Source: Glycomyces sp. TRM65418 (GTDB lineage: Bacteria; Actinomycetota; Actinomycetes; Mycobacteriales; Micromonosporaceae). Taken from it: a DNA stretch of 64,000 bases. Under the pieces are notes generated by a model. It saw only the letters and a list, made by a program, of their open reading frames with translations. It did not search any database and was not told the DNA's origin. Positions within the stretch are counted from its first letter, which is position 1, and each line of letters starts with the position of its first letter. Of this stretch, positions 1-7,736 are shown in pieces. Both the position numbers and the translations under genes were made by a program. The stretch is taken from the NCBI RefSeq assembly GCF_019710475.1, contig NZ_JAJFAX010000001.1, positions 620,001 to 684,000 on the forward strand, in the 5' to 3' direction.

Positions 1-219
1 GATCTTGGCGACGACCCAGCCGATGACGTAGGAGAGGAAGAGGGTCATGCCGGTGTTGACCATGGCTCCGGCCGCGCCGACGGCGAACGGTTTGGGGGCG
101 AGCTTGATCATGTCGCCGATGTTGCGCAGGCCTTCTCGGAGGATGCGGGGGTCTTCGGGACCGGCGAGGTCGTCGGTCCCGGCGTTTGGGCCTGCGGCGT
201 CGGCGGTGGACAGCGTCAT
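1..219 (-). CDS. ABC exporter, N-terminal part (truncated by window edge)
   Basis: Only the first 73 codons are present; the gene continues beyond base 1. It starts at an ATG at 219. After about 30 polar residues comes MIKLAPKPFAVGAAGAMVNT and a hydrophobic stretch ending SYVIGWVV, which fits the first transmembrane helix of a half-size ABC exporter with fused membrane and ATPase domains. That assignment rests on the look of this stretch; no ATPase motif is visible in the window. It follows hisF on the same strand but is separated from it by more than 1 kb of repeat-rich DNA, so it probably has its own promoter. Confidence 0.5.
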   Translation of the reverse strand, partial: MTLSTADAAGPNAGTDDLAGPEDPRILREGLRNIGDMIKLAPKPFAVGAAGAMVNTGMTLFLSYVIGWVVAKI

Positions 220-705
220 TGGGTCTCCGGTCGGGTGGGTGTCGTCCTGGGTCGCACGGGCTGTCGCGCGGGTCTTCCCGGCGGCATTGGCTAGCCGGGC
301 GGCAAGCAACCGTTAGCAATCATGCCTCGTGGGTGCGACGGACGCCAACCGCTTTCGGGATCGGGTGATCGTCTTCGGGTCGCGGTCGGAGGCGGGCGAA
401 CGGACGTGAGCGGTCTTCGATCCTGAAGCGCCCCGGAGACGTGAGCGATCCTCGATCCGGAAGTGCCCCCGGATCAACCGTGCCAGGCGGGTGCGACAGG
501 CGGTGCCATGCGTGACTTGCGGTGAGTGTGCAGGCGTTGCGGTGGGTGACAGCCATGCTCACCTGACCCGGTGGACCGTAGCGGCGAGACTCCCGCGCGG
601 GTACGACGAGCACCGGGCTTCACCGTCGGCGTCACCCGACCGTGGCATCCGGCGGGCGCGGCGCCGCCCGGCCGGGAATGGGGCCCCCGCTCATACAGAG
701 GCGCT
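220..705. other. Intergenic region without a gene; 35-bp repeat pair
   Basis: No reading frame here looks like a real protein. Two imperfect tandem copies of a 35-bp unit lie at 404-438 and 439-473; each begins ACGTGAGCG and ends near GCCCCCGG. The promoter of the leftward ABC gene should lie just right of 219, but no convincing box was seen. Confidence 0.5.
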
Positions 706-794
706 AGAGCCAGGGGTGCCAGCGCGAGAGGTGCCAGAGCCGGGGCGCCAGCGGGAGGGGTGCCAGAGCCAAGGGTGCCAGCGCGAGGGCGTCT
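706..794. repeat. Three tandem copies of a 29-30 bp unit
   Basis: Units begin AGAGCC at 706, 736 and 765 and carry GGTGCCAGCGCGAG or a close variant in the middle. Copies are imperfect. They lie in the non-coding block between hisF and the ABC gene. Confidence 0.75.
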
Positions 795-885
795 GCGCGG
801 TGAGCGGTCCCGGGGGCGCTCCTCGTCCAGAGGCCTCTGGTGATTGCCTCGGGTGGGGGCGGAAGCAGCCGGGGTGGCTATCCGG

Positions 886-1010
886 GGCTGCTCGTGGGGA
901 TGAGGGCCTGGCCGGCTCGAGCGCTCGTGAGGACGACGGCCCGGTTGGCTCGAGCGCTCCGTGAGGAGGACGGTCTGGCCGGCTCGAGCGCGCCGTGCTG
1001 CCGCGAGCGG
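886..1010. repeat. Tandem 33-34 bp units with GGCTCGAGCGC core
   Basis: GGCTCGAGCGC recurs at 914, 947 and 981, followed by a CGTGAGGACGAC-type segment. A more degenerate unit starts at 886. Periods are 33 and 34 bp, so this is a different family from the clusters on either side. Confidence 0.75.
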
Positions 1011-1068
1011 CTGGTGCAGCAGGGTGTCTCCCGCTGGTATGAGTCACGCCCCTCGCCCAGGGCATCCT

Positions 1069-1321
1069 GAGCGGATCAGGGGGCCCGCTTGCCGGGAAGG
1101 AGCGCGCTCAGCGGATCGGTGGCCCGCCGGCTCAGAGGGAGTGCCCTCAGCGGATCGGGTGACCCGCCGGCCTAGAGCGAGCGTGCCCAGCGACTCGCGT
1201 GGCCTGCTCGTCCGGAGCGAGGGGGCTCAGCGGATCGGGTGACCCGCCGGCCTAGAGCGAGCGTGCCCAGCGACTCGCGTGGCCTGCTCGTCCGGAGCGA
1301 GGGGGCTCAGCGGATCGGGTG
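1069..1321. repeat. Array of ~40-bp units running into the hisF 3' end
   Basis: About six and a half units of roughly 40 bp start near 1069, 1108, 1147, 1187, 1227, 1267 and 1307, each beginning CAGCGGATC or CAGCGACTC. Two adjacent 80-bp double units, 1146-1225 and 1226-1305, are identical. The last unit includes the final four codons and stop of hisF (CACCCGATCCGCTGA on the coding strand), so the repeat contains copies of the gene's tail. There are no unique spacers, so it is not a CRISPR array. Confidence 0.85.
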
Positions 1322-2068
1322 GCCTTCGTTCTTGAGCTCCTGTTTGACCTCGCCGATGCTCACGTCGCCGAAGTGGAAGATCGAGGCGGCGAGCACCGCG
1401 TCCGCGCCCGCGTCGACCGCGGGCGGGAAGTCGGCGGCCTTGCCCGCGCCGCCCGAGGCGATGAGCGGGAGGTCCACGGCCGCGCGCACGGCGGCGATCA
1501 GCGGGAGGTCGAAGCCGCTCTTCGTTCCGTCCGCGTCGATCGAGTTGAGGAGGATCTCCCCCGCGCCCAGCTCGGCCGCTTTCGCGCACCAGGCCACCGC
1601 GTCGATGCCGGTGCGCCGTCGGCCGCCGTGGGTCGTCACTTCCCAGCCGGAGTCGGTGTCCGCGCCTGAGGCGACGTCGGCCGAGAGCACCAGGACCTGG
1701 TTGCCGAACCGGTCGGCGATCTCGGCGATGACTTCCGGGCGGGCGATCGCGGCGGTGTTCACGCCGACCTTGTCGGCTCCGGCGCGCAGGAGCCGGTCGA
1801 CGTCTTCGGGGGTGCGGACGCCGCCGCCGACGGTGAGGGGGATGAAGACCTGTTCGGCGGTGCGCGCGACGACGTCCATCATCGTGCCGCGGTCGTCGGT
1901 CGAGGCGGTGACGTCGAGGAAGGTCAGCTCGTCGGCGCCGGCCGCGTCGTAGGCGGCGGCGAGTGCCACCGGGTCGCCCGCGTCGCGCAGGTTCTCGAAG
2001 TTGACGCCTTTGACGACCCGTCCGGCGTCCACGTCCAGGCAGGGGATCACACGCACCGCAACAGTCAC
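1307..2068 (-). CDS. hisF: Imidazole glycerol phosphate synthase cyclase subunit HisF
   Basis: HisF joins PRFAR and the ammonia released by HisH to give imidazole glycerol phosphate and AICAR in histidine biosynthesis. The 253 residues match the usual length of this beta/alpha barrel. The N-terminal catalytic Asp sits in [10 protein letters not shown] and the second in [12 protein letters not shown]; phosphate loops include [11 protein letters not shown]. The start is GTG at 2068 (product begins [10 protein letters not shown]). The rest of the pathway (hisD, C, B, H, priA) is about 50 kb away on the same strand, whereas hisF normally sits beside priA in actinomycetes. The stop codon and last codons lie inside a tandem repeat array. 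Confidence 0.97.
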   Translation of the reverse strand: MTVAVRVIPCLDVDAGRVVKGVNFENLRDAGDPVALAAAYDAAGADELTFLDVTASTDDRGTMMDVVARTAEQVFIPLTVGGGVRTPEDVDRLLRAGADKVGVNTAAIARPEVIAEIADRFGNQVLVLSADVASGADTDSGWEVTTHGGRRRTGIDAVAWCAKAAELGAGEILLNSIDADGTKSGFDLPLIAAVRAAVDLPLIASGGAGKAADFPPAVDAGADAVLAASIFHFGDVSIGEVKQELKNEGHPIR

Positions 2069-2124
2069 GTGGTCAGCCTACCGTGCAGGTCGTTCGGTGG
2101 CGTGCGCCATATTCGCGCCTCGTT

Positions 2125-2140
2125 CTTGAACATGTTCAAG
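2125..2140. promoter_or_regulatory. Palindromic operator 1, probable TetR site
   Basis: CTTGAACATGTTCAAG is a perfect 16-bp palindrome. A second copy of its TTGAACATGTTCAA core lies 40 bp downstream, and a TetR-family gene ends the transcription unit that follows. Confidence 0.75.
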
Positions 2141-2164
2141 AGGGCGTGTAGCGTCAAGACCGGA

Positions 2165-2180
2165 GTTGAACATGTTCAAC
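2165..2180. promoter_or_regulatory. Palindromic operator 2, probable TetR site
   Basis: GTTGAACATGTTCAAC is a perfect palindrome sharing the 14-bp core of the upstream site. Centres are 40 bp apart, about four helical turns, so two dimers could bind the same face of the DNA. It lies 33 bp before the membrane protein start. Confidence 0.75.
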
Positions 2181-2213
2181 TGATTGACCGCCCGCAGAGA
2201 ACGGAGCACTGTC

Positions 2214-2618
2214 ATGGACTTGGCAGTCATCGGCTACATCGCCTACCTCCTCGTCGCCATCCCCCTCACCGTCTGGGTCGCCCGCACCCTCGGCGCCAAC
2301 GGCTACCACTTCATCAAGGACGTCTTCGCCGGCGACGAGCAGCTCGCCCACGCCGTGAACAGGCTCCTCCAGGTCGGCTTCTACCTCCTGAACTTCGGCT
2401 TCGTGGCGCTGTGGCTGCGCACCGCCGACCCGGTCCCCGACGCCCGCGGCGTCTTCGAGACCGTCGCCGTCAAGATCGGCGCCGTGCTCCTCGTCCTCGG
2501 GGTCCTCCACGTCCTCAACGTCATCGTGCTCAACGGCTTCCGCAAGCGCGCCCACGTCGACGCCCGCACCCTCGCCGCGCTGGAGCCGCCGCAGCGACCC
2601 CAGGCGCACGGGGCCTGA
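2214..2618 (+). CDS. Small membrane protein, TetR-controlled
   Basis: A 134-residue protein starting with ATG at 2214 after a GGAG ribosome site. Three hydrophobic segments are visible: residues about 3-20 (IGYIAYLLVAIPLTVWV), 52-68 (VGFYLLNFGFVALWL) and 82-103 (IGAVLLVLGVLHVLNVIVL). A conserved-looking NGYHFIKDVF segment links the first two. I do not know a function. It is followed after 19 bp by a TetR regulator, and both lie behind two copies of TTGAACATGTTCAA, so the pair is probably autoregulated and induced together when the regulator binds its ligand. Confidence 0.8.
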   Translation: MDLAVIGYIAYLLVAIPLTVWVARTLGANGYHFIKDVFAGDEQLAHAVNRLLQVGFYLLNFGFVALWLRTADPVPDARGVFETVAVKIGAVLLVLGVLHVLNVIVLNGFRKRAHVDARTLAALEPPQRPQAHGA

Positions 2619-2637
2619 CCCAAGTAGGATCGCCTCC

Positions 2638-3357
2638 GTGAGCGCTTCTGCTTCGGAATCCGAATCCGCCGACGCGGCCGCCCGCCCCTCGACCAAGGGC
2701 GAGCGGACGCGGCAGCGCATCATCGAGACCGCCCTCGACATGTTCGCCGAACGCGGCTACGACAAGACCACGATGCGCGCGATCGCCGCCGAGGCGGGGG
2801 TGTCCGTCGGCAACGCGTACTACTACTTCAAGTCCAAAGAGCACCTCATCCAGGGCTTCTACGAGCAGGCGACCATGCGCCACGCGGAGATCGCCCCCGG
2901 CATGCTCGAAGGCAAGGAGACGCTGGCCGAGCGGATCGAGGCGGCGCTGCTCGCCTGGCTCGACATCGCCGGGCCCTACCACGCGTTCGCGGGCCAGTTC
3001 TTCAGGAACGCCGCCGACCCCAGCAGTCCGCTGAGTCCGTTCTCGGACGAGTCCGCCGAGAGCCGCGACCGCGACATCGCCCTCTACCGGGAGGTGCTGG
3101 AGGGCTCGAAGACCAAGGTCCCCAAGGACATGGCCGACATCCTGCCCGAGATGCTGTGGCTGCACCAGATGGTGGTGGTCCTCTACTGGGTCTACGACGC
3201 CTCGCCCGGTCAGGAGAAGTCGCGCGAACTGGCTCGGCGCACCGCGCCGCTGGCCGCCCGCGTCGTGGCGCTCTCGCGTTTGAAGATCTTGCGGCCCTTG
3301 GTGAAGCAGGGCGAAGAGCTGGTCAGGGACTTCCTCATCACCCGCAAGCCCGAGTAG
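2638..3357 (+). CDS. TetR-family transcriptional regulator
   Basis: The 239-residue protein starts at GTG 2638. Residues about 20-70 form the TetR DNA-binding domain: RQRIIETALDMFAERGY followed by the helix-turn-helix TTMRAIAAEAGVSVGNAYYY and FKSKEHL. The rest is the helical ligand-binding and dimerisation domain and contains no recognisable catalytic motif. It most likely represses the upstream membrane protein gene and itself through the two palindromes at 2125-2180. The inducer cannot be inferred. Confidence 0.93.
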   Translation: MSASASESESADAAARPSTKGERTRQRIIETALDMFAERGYDKTTMRAIAAEAGVSVGNAYYYFKSKEHLIQGFYEQATMRHAEIAPGMLEGKETLAERIEAALLAWLDIAGPYHAFAGQFFRNAADPSSPLSPFSDESAESRDRDIALYREVLEGSKTKVPKDMADILPEMLWLHQMVVVLYWVYDASPGQEKSRELARRTAPLAARVVALSRLKILRPLVKQGEELVRDFLITRKPE

Positions 3358-3364
3358 GGCGGAA

Positions 3365-3410
3365 GCCGGTCGGGCCGACGGGACGTGACGGTCCCGCCGG
3401 CCCGACCGGC
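3365..3410. terminator. Bidirectional hairpin terminator
   Basis: GCCGGTCGGGCCG (3365-3377) pairs perfectly with CGGCCCGACCGGC (3398-3410), and the inner GGGAC/GTCCC extends the stem. It lies between the convergent tetR and conserved-hypothetical genes. Confidence 0.85.
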
Positions 3411-3430
3411 TGGTGCTTCCCGGGGGGCGG

Positions 3431-3841
3431 TCAGCAGTCGCGCAGTTCCGGCGACTGGTTGAGCAGCTGCCCGCGCGGGGAGATGAACTTGCGGTAGGTG
3501 TCCGAGTCGACCTCCGACAGCGGGAACGCCGCGATCCGGTGGCAGTTCTGGAACGCGAGCTTCACGCCGTAGTGGCGTTCGAGCGCGCCGCGCATCGAGT
3601 CCGACGCGAGGACCCGCAGCAGCTGCCCGCGGGCCTGCTCGTCCGGCGGCGGCGTGGTGTTGTCGGCGAACTGCGTCGAGCCGCTCGACGAGACGACCCC
3701 GTTCTTCAGGTCGTTCACGACCTTCGCGATGAGCTCCCACGCGTAGGGCAGCGACTGCTTCACGCAGTCGACGAAGTCGGCGTCGCCGACCTCTCCCGCC
3801 TCGGCCTTGTGGAGCAGGTCCGCAGAGACGTCAAGGGACAT
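3431..3841 (-). CDS. Conserved actinobacterial protein, SCO5389-like
   Basis: A soluble 136-residue protein. The start chosen is the ATG at 3841 (MSLDVSADLL) because AGGAGA lies six bases before it; a longer in-frame extension lacks a ribosome site. It carries VDCVKQSLPYAWE, PPPDEQARGQLLR and GVKLAFQNCHRIAAFP, motifs that I recall from a widely conserved actinobacterial family of unknown function (SCO5389 in Streptomyces). The CooC-like ATPase gene lies upstream on the same strand, separated by 130 bp. No function is proposed. Confidence 0.75.
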   Translation of the reverse strand: MSLDVSADLLHKAEAGEVGDADFVDCVKQSLPYAWELIAKVVNDLKNGVVSSSGSTQFADNTTPPPDEQARGQLLRVLASDSMRGALERHYGVKLAFQNCHRIAAFPLSEVDSDTYRKFISPRGQLLNQSPELRDC

Positions 3842-3971
3842 GCGTTCTCCTCTCGATTCGAATCGGTTCATTGTGCTCGGTTGCGGTGACCCTCCGCTGT
3901 CGGGAAATCGACGCAGAGGAGTCTCGGTTGCGCGAAGCGTCCGGCAGGGCCGCACGGCGCTGGGCGGCGCT

Positions 3972-4940
3972 TCAGACGGTCTGCGCGCGGAGCAGGTGCT
4001 CCCCGAGGACGTAGTCGGGCACGATCTGGTCGGCGAGGTCCATCCCGGCGCGGTCGTTCCCCCAGGCCAGGGCGGCCTTGCGGTGGAAGTCGTGCGCTTG
4101 GCGGGTGAACTTGGCCCAGTCCTTGCCGCTGCCGACGGCCCGTTCGCGGGCGGCGTCGACGACGGCGAGGTTCTCGGGTTCGAGCGCGTCGACGGGGCCG
4201 ACGCTGCCGCGTTCGGCGGCCTTGACGTATTTGGAGCGCGAGCACCAGCCGATGAGCGCGTCGCCGACGTGCTCGCGCAGGAACGCGACGTCGTCCTCGT
4301 CGTCGATCTTGTTGCCGATCACGGCGATGTCGACGTCGTAGTCCTCGGCGTAGCCGACGTACTGCTTGTAGACGCCGACGCTGCGGAGGGTCGGTTCGCA
4401 GACGAGGAAGGTGTGGTCGAAGCGGGTGAACATGCCGGAGGCGAAGGCTTCGGCGCCGGCCACCATGTCGACGACGACGAATTCGTCGGCGCCGTCGACG
4501 AGGTGGTTGAGCAGGAGTTCGACCGCGCCGACTTTGGAGTGGTAGCAGGCGACGCCGAGGTCGTCGTCGACGAAGCCGCCGGTGGCGGCGAAGCGGATGC
4601 CCTCGTGTTCGGTGAAGAGCGCGTCGAAGACGGGGTTCGATTCGCGGACGGTGAGCAGGCGCGAGCCGGGTCCGGGCGGCGTGGTCTTGAGCATGAGGTC
4701 GGCGGACGGGATGAGCGGGTTGGTGCCGCGCAGGTAGTCCTTGATGAGTCCCAGGTGCTCGCCGAGGACGGGGCCCATGGCGGCGGCTTCGGGGTCGAGG
4801 CCGAGCGCGGCGGCCAGGTGCTGGTTGATGTCGGCGTCGACGGCCATGACCGGGTGGCCGAGGGCCGCGGCGCGGCGTGCGAACAGCGAGGCCATCGTGG
4901 TCTTGCCGGAGCCGCCCTTGCCGACGAAGGCGAGTTTCAT
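3972..4940 (-). CDS. CooC/MinD-type P-loop ATPase
   Basis: The start is ATG at 4940, giving MKLAFVGKGGSGKTTMASLF, a deviant Walker A of the SIMIBI class at residues 6-14. Switch I-like AVDADINQHLAAAL follows, and VVVDMVAGAEAF is the Walker B/switch II region. In CooC-type proteins this fold drives metal-cofactor insertion; in MinD-type proteins it drives positioning. The 322-residue length is longer than classical CooC (about 260). No CO dehydrogenase or hydrogenase gene is nearby, so the substrate is unknown. Confidence 0.8.
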   Translation of the reverse strand: MKLAFVGKGGSGKTTMASLFARRAAALGHPVMAVDADINQHLAAALGLDPEAAAMGPVLGEHLGLIKDYLRGTNPLIPSADLMLKTTPPGPGSRLLTVRESNPVFDALFTEHEGIRFAATGGFVDDDLGVACYHSKVGAVELLLNHLVDGADEFVVVDMVAGAEAFASGMFTRFDHTFLVCEPTLRSVGVYKQYVGYAEDYDVDIAVIGNKIDDEDDVAFLREHVGDALIGWCSRSKYVKAAERGSVGPVDALEPENLAVVDAARERAVGSGKDWAKFTRQAHDFHRKAALAWGNDRAGMDLADQIVPDYVLGEHLLRAQTV

Positions 4941-5057
4941 TGCTGTGGTCCCCCACCAATTGAAAATGGTTGCTGATTTCAAATGGAGGGTAGCAGAGCC
5001 CGAATGTGACTGCGTCTCATACAAGCCGCCTCGTGCGGGACGCCGCGCGCAGCGCGA

Positions 5058-5089
5058 AGGGCCCCGCCGCGTCGCCGCGGCGGGGCCCT
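5058..5089. terminator. Strong terminator after gluD
   Basis: A perfect 14-bp stem, AGGGCCCCGCCGCG (5058-5071) with CGCGGCGGGGCCCT (5076-5089), closes a four-base TCGC loop. It lies 15 bp past the gluD stop in the direction of transcription. Confidence 0.9.
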
Positions 5090-5103
5090 GGTGTCCCGTG
5101 GGG

Positions 5104-6000
5104 CTAGTCGGTGACGGCTGCGGCCTCGACCTGCTGGACGCGCGCCAGCGGGGCCGCGGTCTTCTTGCGCAGCCGCCGCTCGGCGACGACCACCAGCTTC
5201 GAGAGGACGTACGCCAGCACGAAGTAGATGAACGCGGCGATGACGAGCGCCTGCAGGAACGAGTTGCCGTAGTCGCGGCCGACGATGCTGGCCGAGTGGA
5301 GCAGCTCGGGATAGGTGATGACGTAGCCCAGCGAAGTGTCCTTGAGGAGGATCACCAGCTGCGCCAGCACCGCCGGGAGCATGTTCCGCACCACCTGCGG
5401 CAGTACGACCAGGCGCTGCACCTGGCCGTGGCGCAGGCCGATCGCGTATCCGGCCATCGCCTGGCCCGGCGGCAGCGCCGCCACGCCCGCGCGCAGGATC
5501 TCGGCCAGGATGGCGCCGTTGTAGATCCCCAGGCCCAGCACCAGGAACGTCAGCCGGCGCGCGTCGTTGCTCCAGCCGAGCACGTCGGTGGTGAAGCCGA
5601 AGCGCCCGTCGATGGTGAAGGTGATCCAGATGAGGAGCACCAGCGGCACCGCGCGGAAGAACTGCACGTAGCCGGCGGACAGCCACCGGGTCGGCGCGAA
5701 CTGCGAGATCCGGCCGAAGCCGATGATCACGCCGAGGAGCAGCGCGAGGACCGAGCCGAGCGCGAACGCCAGGAGGGTGTCGAGGATCGCCGGGACCCAG
5801 GTGGTCTGGACGACGAGGATGTCCAGCGGGTTGGCCCACCGGGACTGCTCGAAGAAGCCCTCGGCGGCCAGTTGGACGCCGGCCAGGGCCAGGAGGCCCA
5901 GCAGGACGACCGCGGAGACGACGGAGGCGATGTTCGAGTTGCGCCGGCCCTTGGGGCCGAGCGCGTCGAACAGGACGGTGCTTTCGTTCGGTCTGCTCAT
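5104..6000 (-). CDS. gluD: Glutamate ABC transporter permease GluD
   Basis: This 298-residue membrane protein is one of two permeases of a polar amino acid importer. It has an N-terminal helix (residues about 25-45), then the His/Glu/Gln/Arg permease domain with five helices. The EAA loop that contacts the ATPase is visible as GYAIGLRHGQVQRLVVLPQV followed by RNMLPAV. The ATG start is at 6000. It is the last gene of the leftward gluABCD operon, 13 bp after gluC, and is followed by a strong hairpin. The gene order matches the Corynebacterium glutamate uptake operon, which is the basis for the name. Confidence 0.88.
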   Translation of the reverse strand: MSRPNESTVLFDALGPKGRRNSNIASVVSAVVLLGLLALAGVQLAAEGFFEQSRWANPLDILVVQTTWVPAILDTLLAFALGSVLALLLGVIIGFGRISQFAPTRWLSAGYVQFFRAVPLVLLIWITFTIDGRFGFTTDVLGWSNDARRLTFLVLGLGIYNGAILAEILRAGVAALPPGQAMAGYAIGLRHGQVQRLVVLPQVVRNMLPAVLAQLVILLKDTSLGYVITYPELLHSASIVGRDYGNSFLQALVIAAFIYFVLAYVLSKLVVVAERRLRKKTAAPLARVQQVEAAAVTD

Positions 6001-6013
6001 GAGTCGCCTGCTC

Positions 6014-6670
6014 TCATCGGACGAACGCGGCGCGCTTTTCAGCGAGCCGCACCAGGTAGCTGAGGACGAGGGCGATCAGCAGGTAGCTGACCGTGACGCC
6101 GATGATGACGCCCCAGAGGTCGAACTTGCTCTCCGGGTCCTCGATGAGGCGTCGCGCCCGGGCGGTCAGTTCCGCCACGCCGATCGCGAGCACCAGCGCG
6201 CTGTTCTTGACCAGCGCGATCAGGAGCGAGCCGAGCGGGGGGATGACGGCGCGGATGGCCTGCGGCATGATGACGGTGCCGAGGGACTGGCTGAAGGTCA
6301 GCCCGATCGAGCGGGCGGCCTCGGCCTGGCCCAGGGGGATCGAGTTGATGCCCGAGCGCATGGTCTCGCCGACGAACGCGCCGGTGTACATGCCGAGGCC
6401 GAGCAGGGCCCAGACCCAGTTCTCGGCCTTGATGCCGATCTGGGGCAGGCCGAAGAACATGATGATCAGGACGGCCAGGAGCGGCACGTTCCGGAACAGC
6501 TGCGTGTAGGCGTTGGCGGCCCAGCGCGCCGGGAGAGCGGGGCTCACGTGCATGACCACGAGGACCACGCCGATCACCAGGGCGATCGTGTAGCTGGCGA
6601 GGGTGACCCACACCGTGGTCCACATGCCCTTGAGCAGGGCGTCGGCCATGAGGTCGAAATTCTCGAACAA
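6014..6670 (-). CDS. gluC: Glutamate ABC transporter permease GluC
   Basis: The TTG at 6670 is preferred as start because GGAGGAG lies five bases before it; this gives 218 residues beginning with FENFDLMADALLKG. Five membrane helices are visible, and the EAA motif region reads AEAARSIGLTFSQSLGTVIM then PQAIRAVIPPLG. It pairs with GluD to form the heteromeric channel. Its start lies just past an intercistronic hairpin that separates it from gluB. Confidence 0.88.
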   Translation of the reverse strand: MFENFDLMADALLKGMWTTVWVTLASYTIALVIGVVLVVMHVSPALPARWAANAYTQLFRNVPLLAVLIIMFFGLPQIGIKAENWVWALLGLGMYTGAFVGETMRSGINSIPLGQAEAARSIGLTFSQSLGTVIMPQAIRAVIPPLGSLLIALVKNSALVLAIGVAELTARARRLIEDPESKFDLWGVIIGVTVSYLLIALVLSYLVRLAEKRAAFVR

Positions 6671-6688
6671 GCGGACTCCTCCATAAGG

Positions 6689-6727
6689 CGGGCGGTGGCG
6701 GCCGCGTGCAGCGGCCGCCACCGCCCG
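6689..6727. promoter_or_regulatory. Intercistronic 17-bp hairpin between gluB and gluC
   Basis: CGGGCGGTGGCGGCCGC (6689-6705) pairs perfectly with 6711-6727 around a five-base GTGCA loop. In many ABC importer operons a hairpin after the binding-protein gene stabilises the upstream message and reduces read-through, giving more binding protein than permease. That is the likely role here. Confidence 0.85.
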
Positions 6728-6744
6728 ACCGAACGGTTGCGGAC

Positions 6745-7689
6745 CTAGTAGCGGTTCGGGGCCGGGAGCTCGGCGGGCATGGGCATGCCGGCCGCGCCGA
6801 AGGTGAGGTTGAAGGCCTTCTCCCAGTCGCCGTTGGCGGTGGCCTCTTCGATCATGTCGTTGACGAACATGCGCGCGTCGGTCTCACCGAGCTTCATGCC
6901 GACGCCGTAGGGCTCGTCGGTGAAGATGTTCGCCGAGTCCAGGACGCGGAAGGCGTCCGGCTTGTCGACGGTGAAGCCGTAGAGGATGGTCTCGTCGGTG
7001 CTGACCGCGTCGGTCTGGCCGTTCTCCAGGGCCTGGGCGCAGGCGGCGTAGTCGGCGAGCGGCGTGATGTTCGCCTCGGGGTTCTCGGCCTCGAGGTTCG
7101 CGATCGAGCCGGAGCCTTCGGCGATGCAGACGTCCTTGCCGGCGAGGTCGGCGACCGAGTTGATGTCGGTGTTGTCGGCGGCGACCATGACGTTCTGGCC
7201 GGTCTCGAAGTACGGGCCGGCGAAGTCGAAGGACTCCAGGCGCTCGGGGTACATCGAGTAGGACGCGATGACCACGTCGACGGTGCCGTCGTTGATGTAG
7301 GTCTCGCGGTTCTGGGAGGTGGTCTCCACGAACTTCAGGTTCGCGTCGTCGCCCTCCTCGTCCACGGTGCCGAAGATGCGCTGCGCGAGCAGGCGCCCCA
7401 TCTCGGCGTCGAAGCCCTCGATCTTGCCCGTGGCGGTGTTCTTCTGGCCGATGAGCGGCTGGTCGAACTTGGAGCCGACGACGAGCACGCCCTTGTCCTC
7501 GATCTCCTTGATCAGGCCTTCGGGGATCTCCGAGGCCTGCTCCATCGAGTAGTCGCCGACGGACTCCTGCAGGCTCTCCTGCTCCTCGGCGTCCTGGCTG
7601 GCTTCACCGGAGCAGGCGGCGGCCAGGGCCATCGCCGCGGCGGCGACGGCCGCGGCGGCGACCCTGCGGCTTCTCTTGAAAGTGCGCAT
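6745..7689 (-). CDS. gluB: Glutamate-binding lipoprotein GluB
   Basis: The extracytoplasmic solute-binding protein of the importer. From the ATG at 7689 (GGAAACACC before it) a lipoprotein signal runs MRTFKRSRRV, an alanine-rich hydrophobic core and LAAAC, with the lipidated Cys at residue 26. The mature part has the SBP_bac_3 fold: KGVLVVGSKFDQPLIG, KIEGFDAEMGRLLA, and SQNRETYINDGTVDVVIASY. The length of 314 residues is normal. It lies between gluA and gluC and is followed by a hairpin likely to raise its expression relative to the permeases. Confidence 0.92.
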   Translation of the reverse strand: MRTFKRSRRVAAAAVAAAAMALAAACSGEASQDAEEQESLQESVGDYSMEQASEIPEGLIKEIEDKGVLVVGSKFDQPLIGQKNTATGKIEGFDAEMGRLLAQRIFGTVDEEGDDANLKFVETTSQNRETYINDGTVDVVIASYSMYPERLESFDFAGPYFETGQNVMVAADNTDINSVADLAGKDVCIAEGSGSIANLEAENPEANITPLADYAACAQALENGQTDAVSTDETILYGFTVDKPDAFRVLDSANIFTDEPYGVGMKLGETDARMFVNDMIEEATANGDWEKAFNLTFGAAGMPMPAELPAPNRY

Positions 7690-7736
7690 GGTGTTTCCTT
7701 TCCTCAAGGGGGCGGTCATCGTGGTGGTACGGGTGC

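Noticed and set aside
1069-1321. ~40-bp repeats as a CRISPR array
   Set aside because: Units abut each other without unique spacers, include a gene tail, and no cas gene is in the window.
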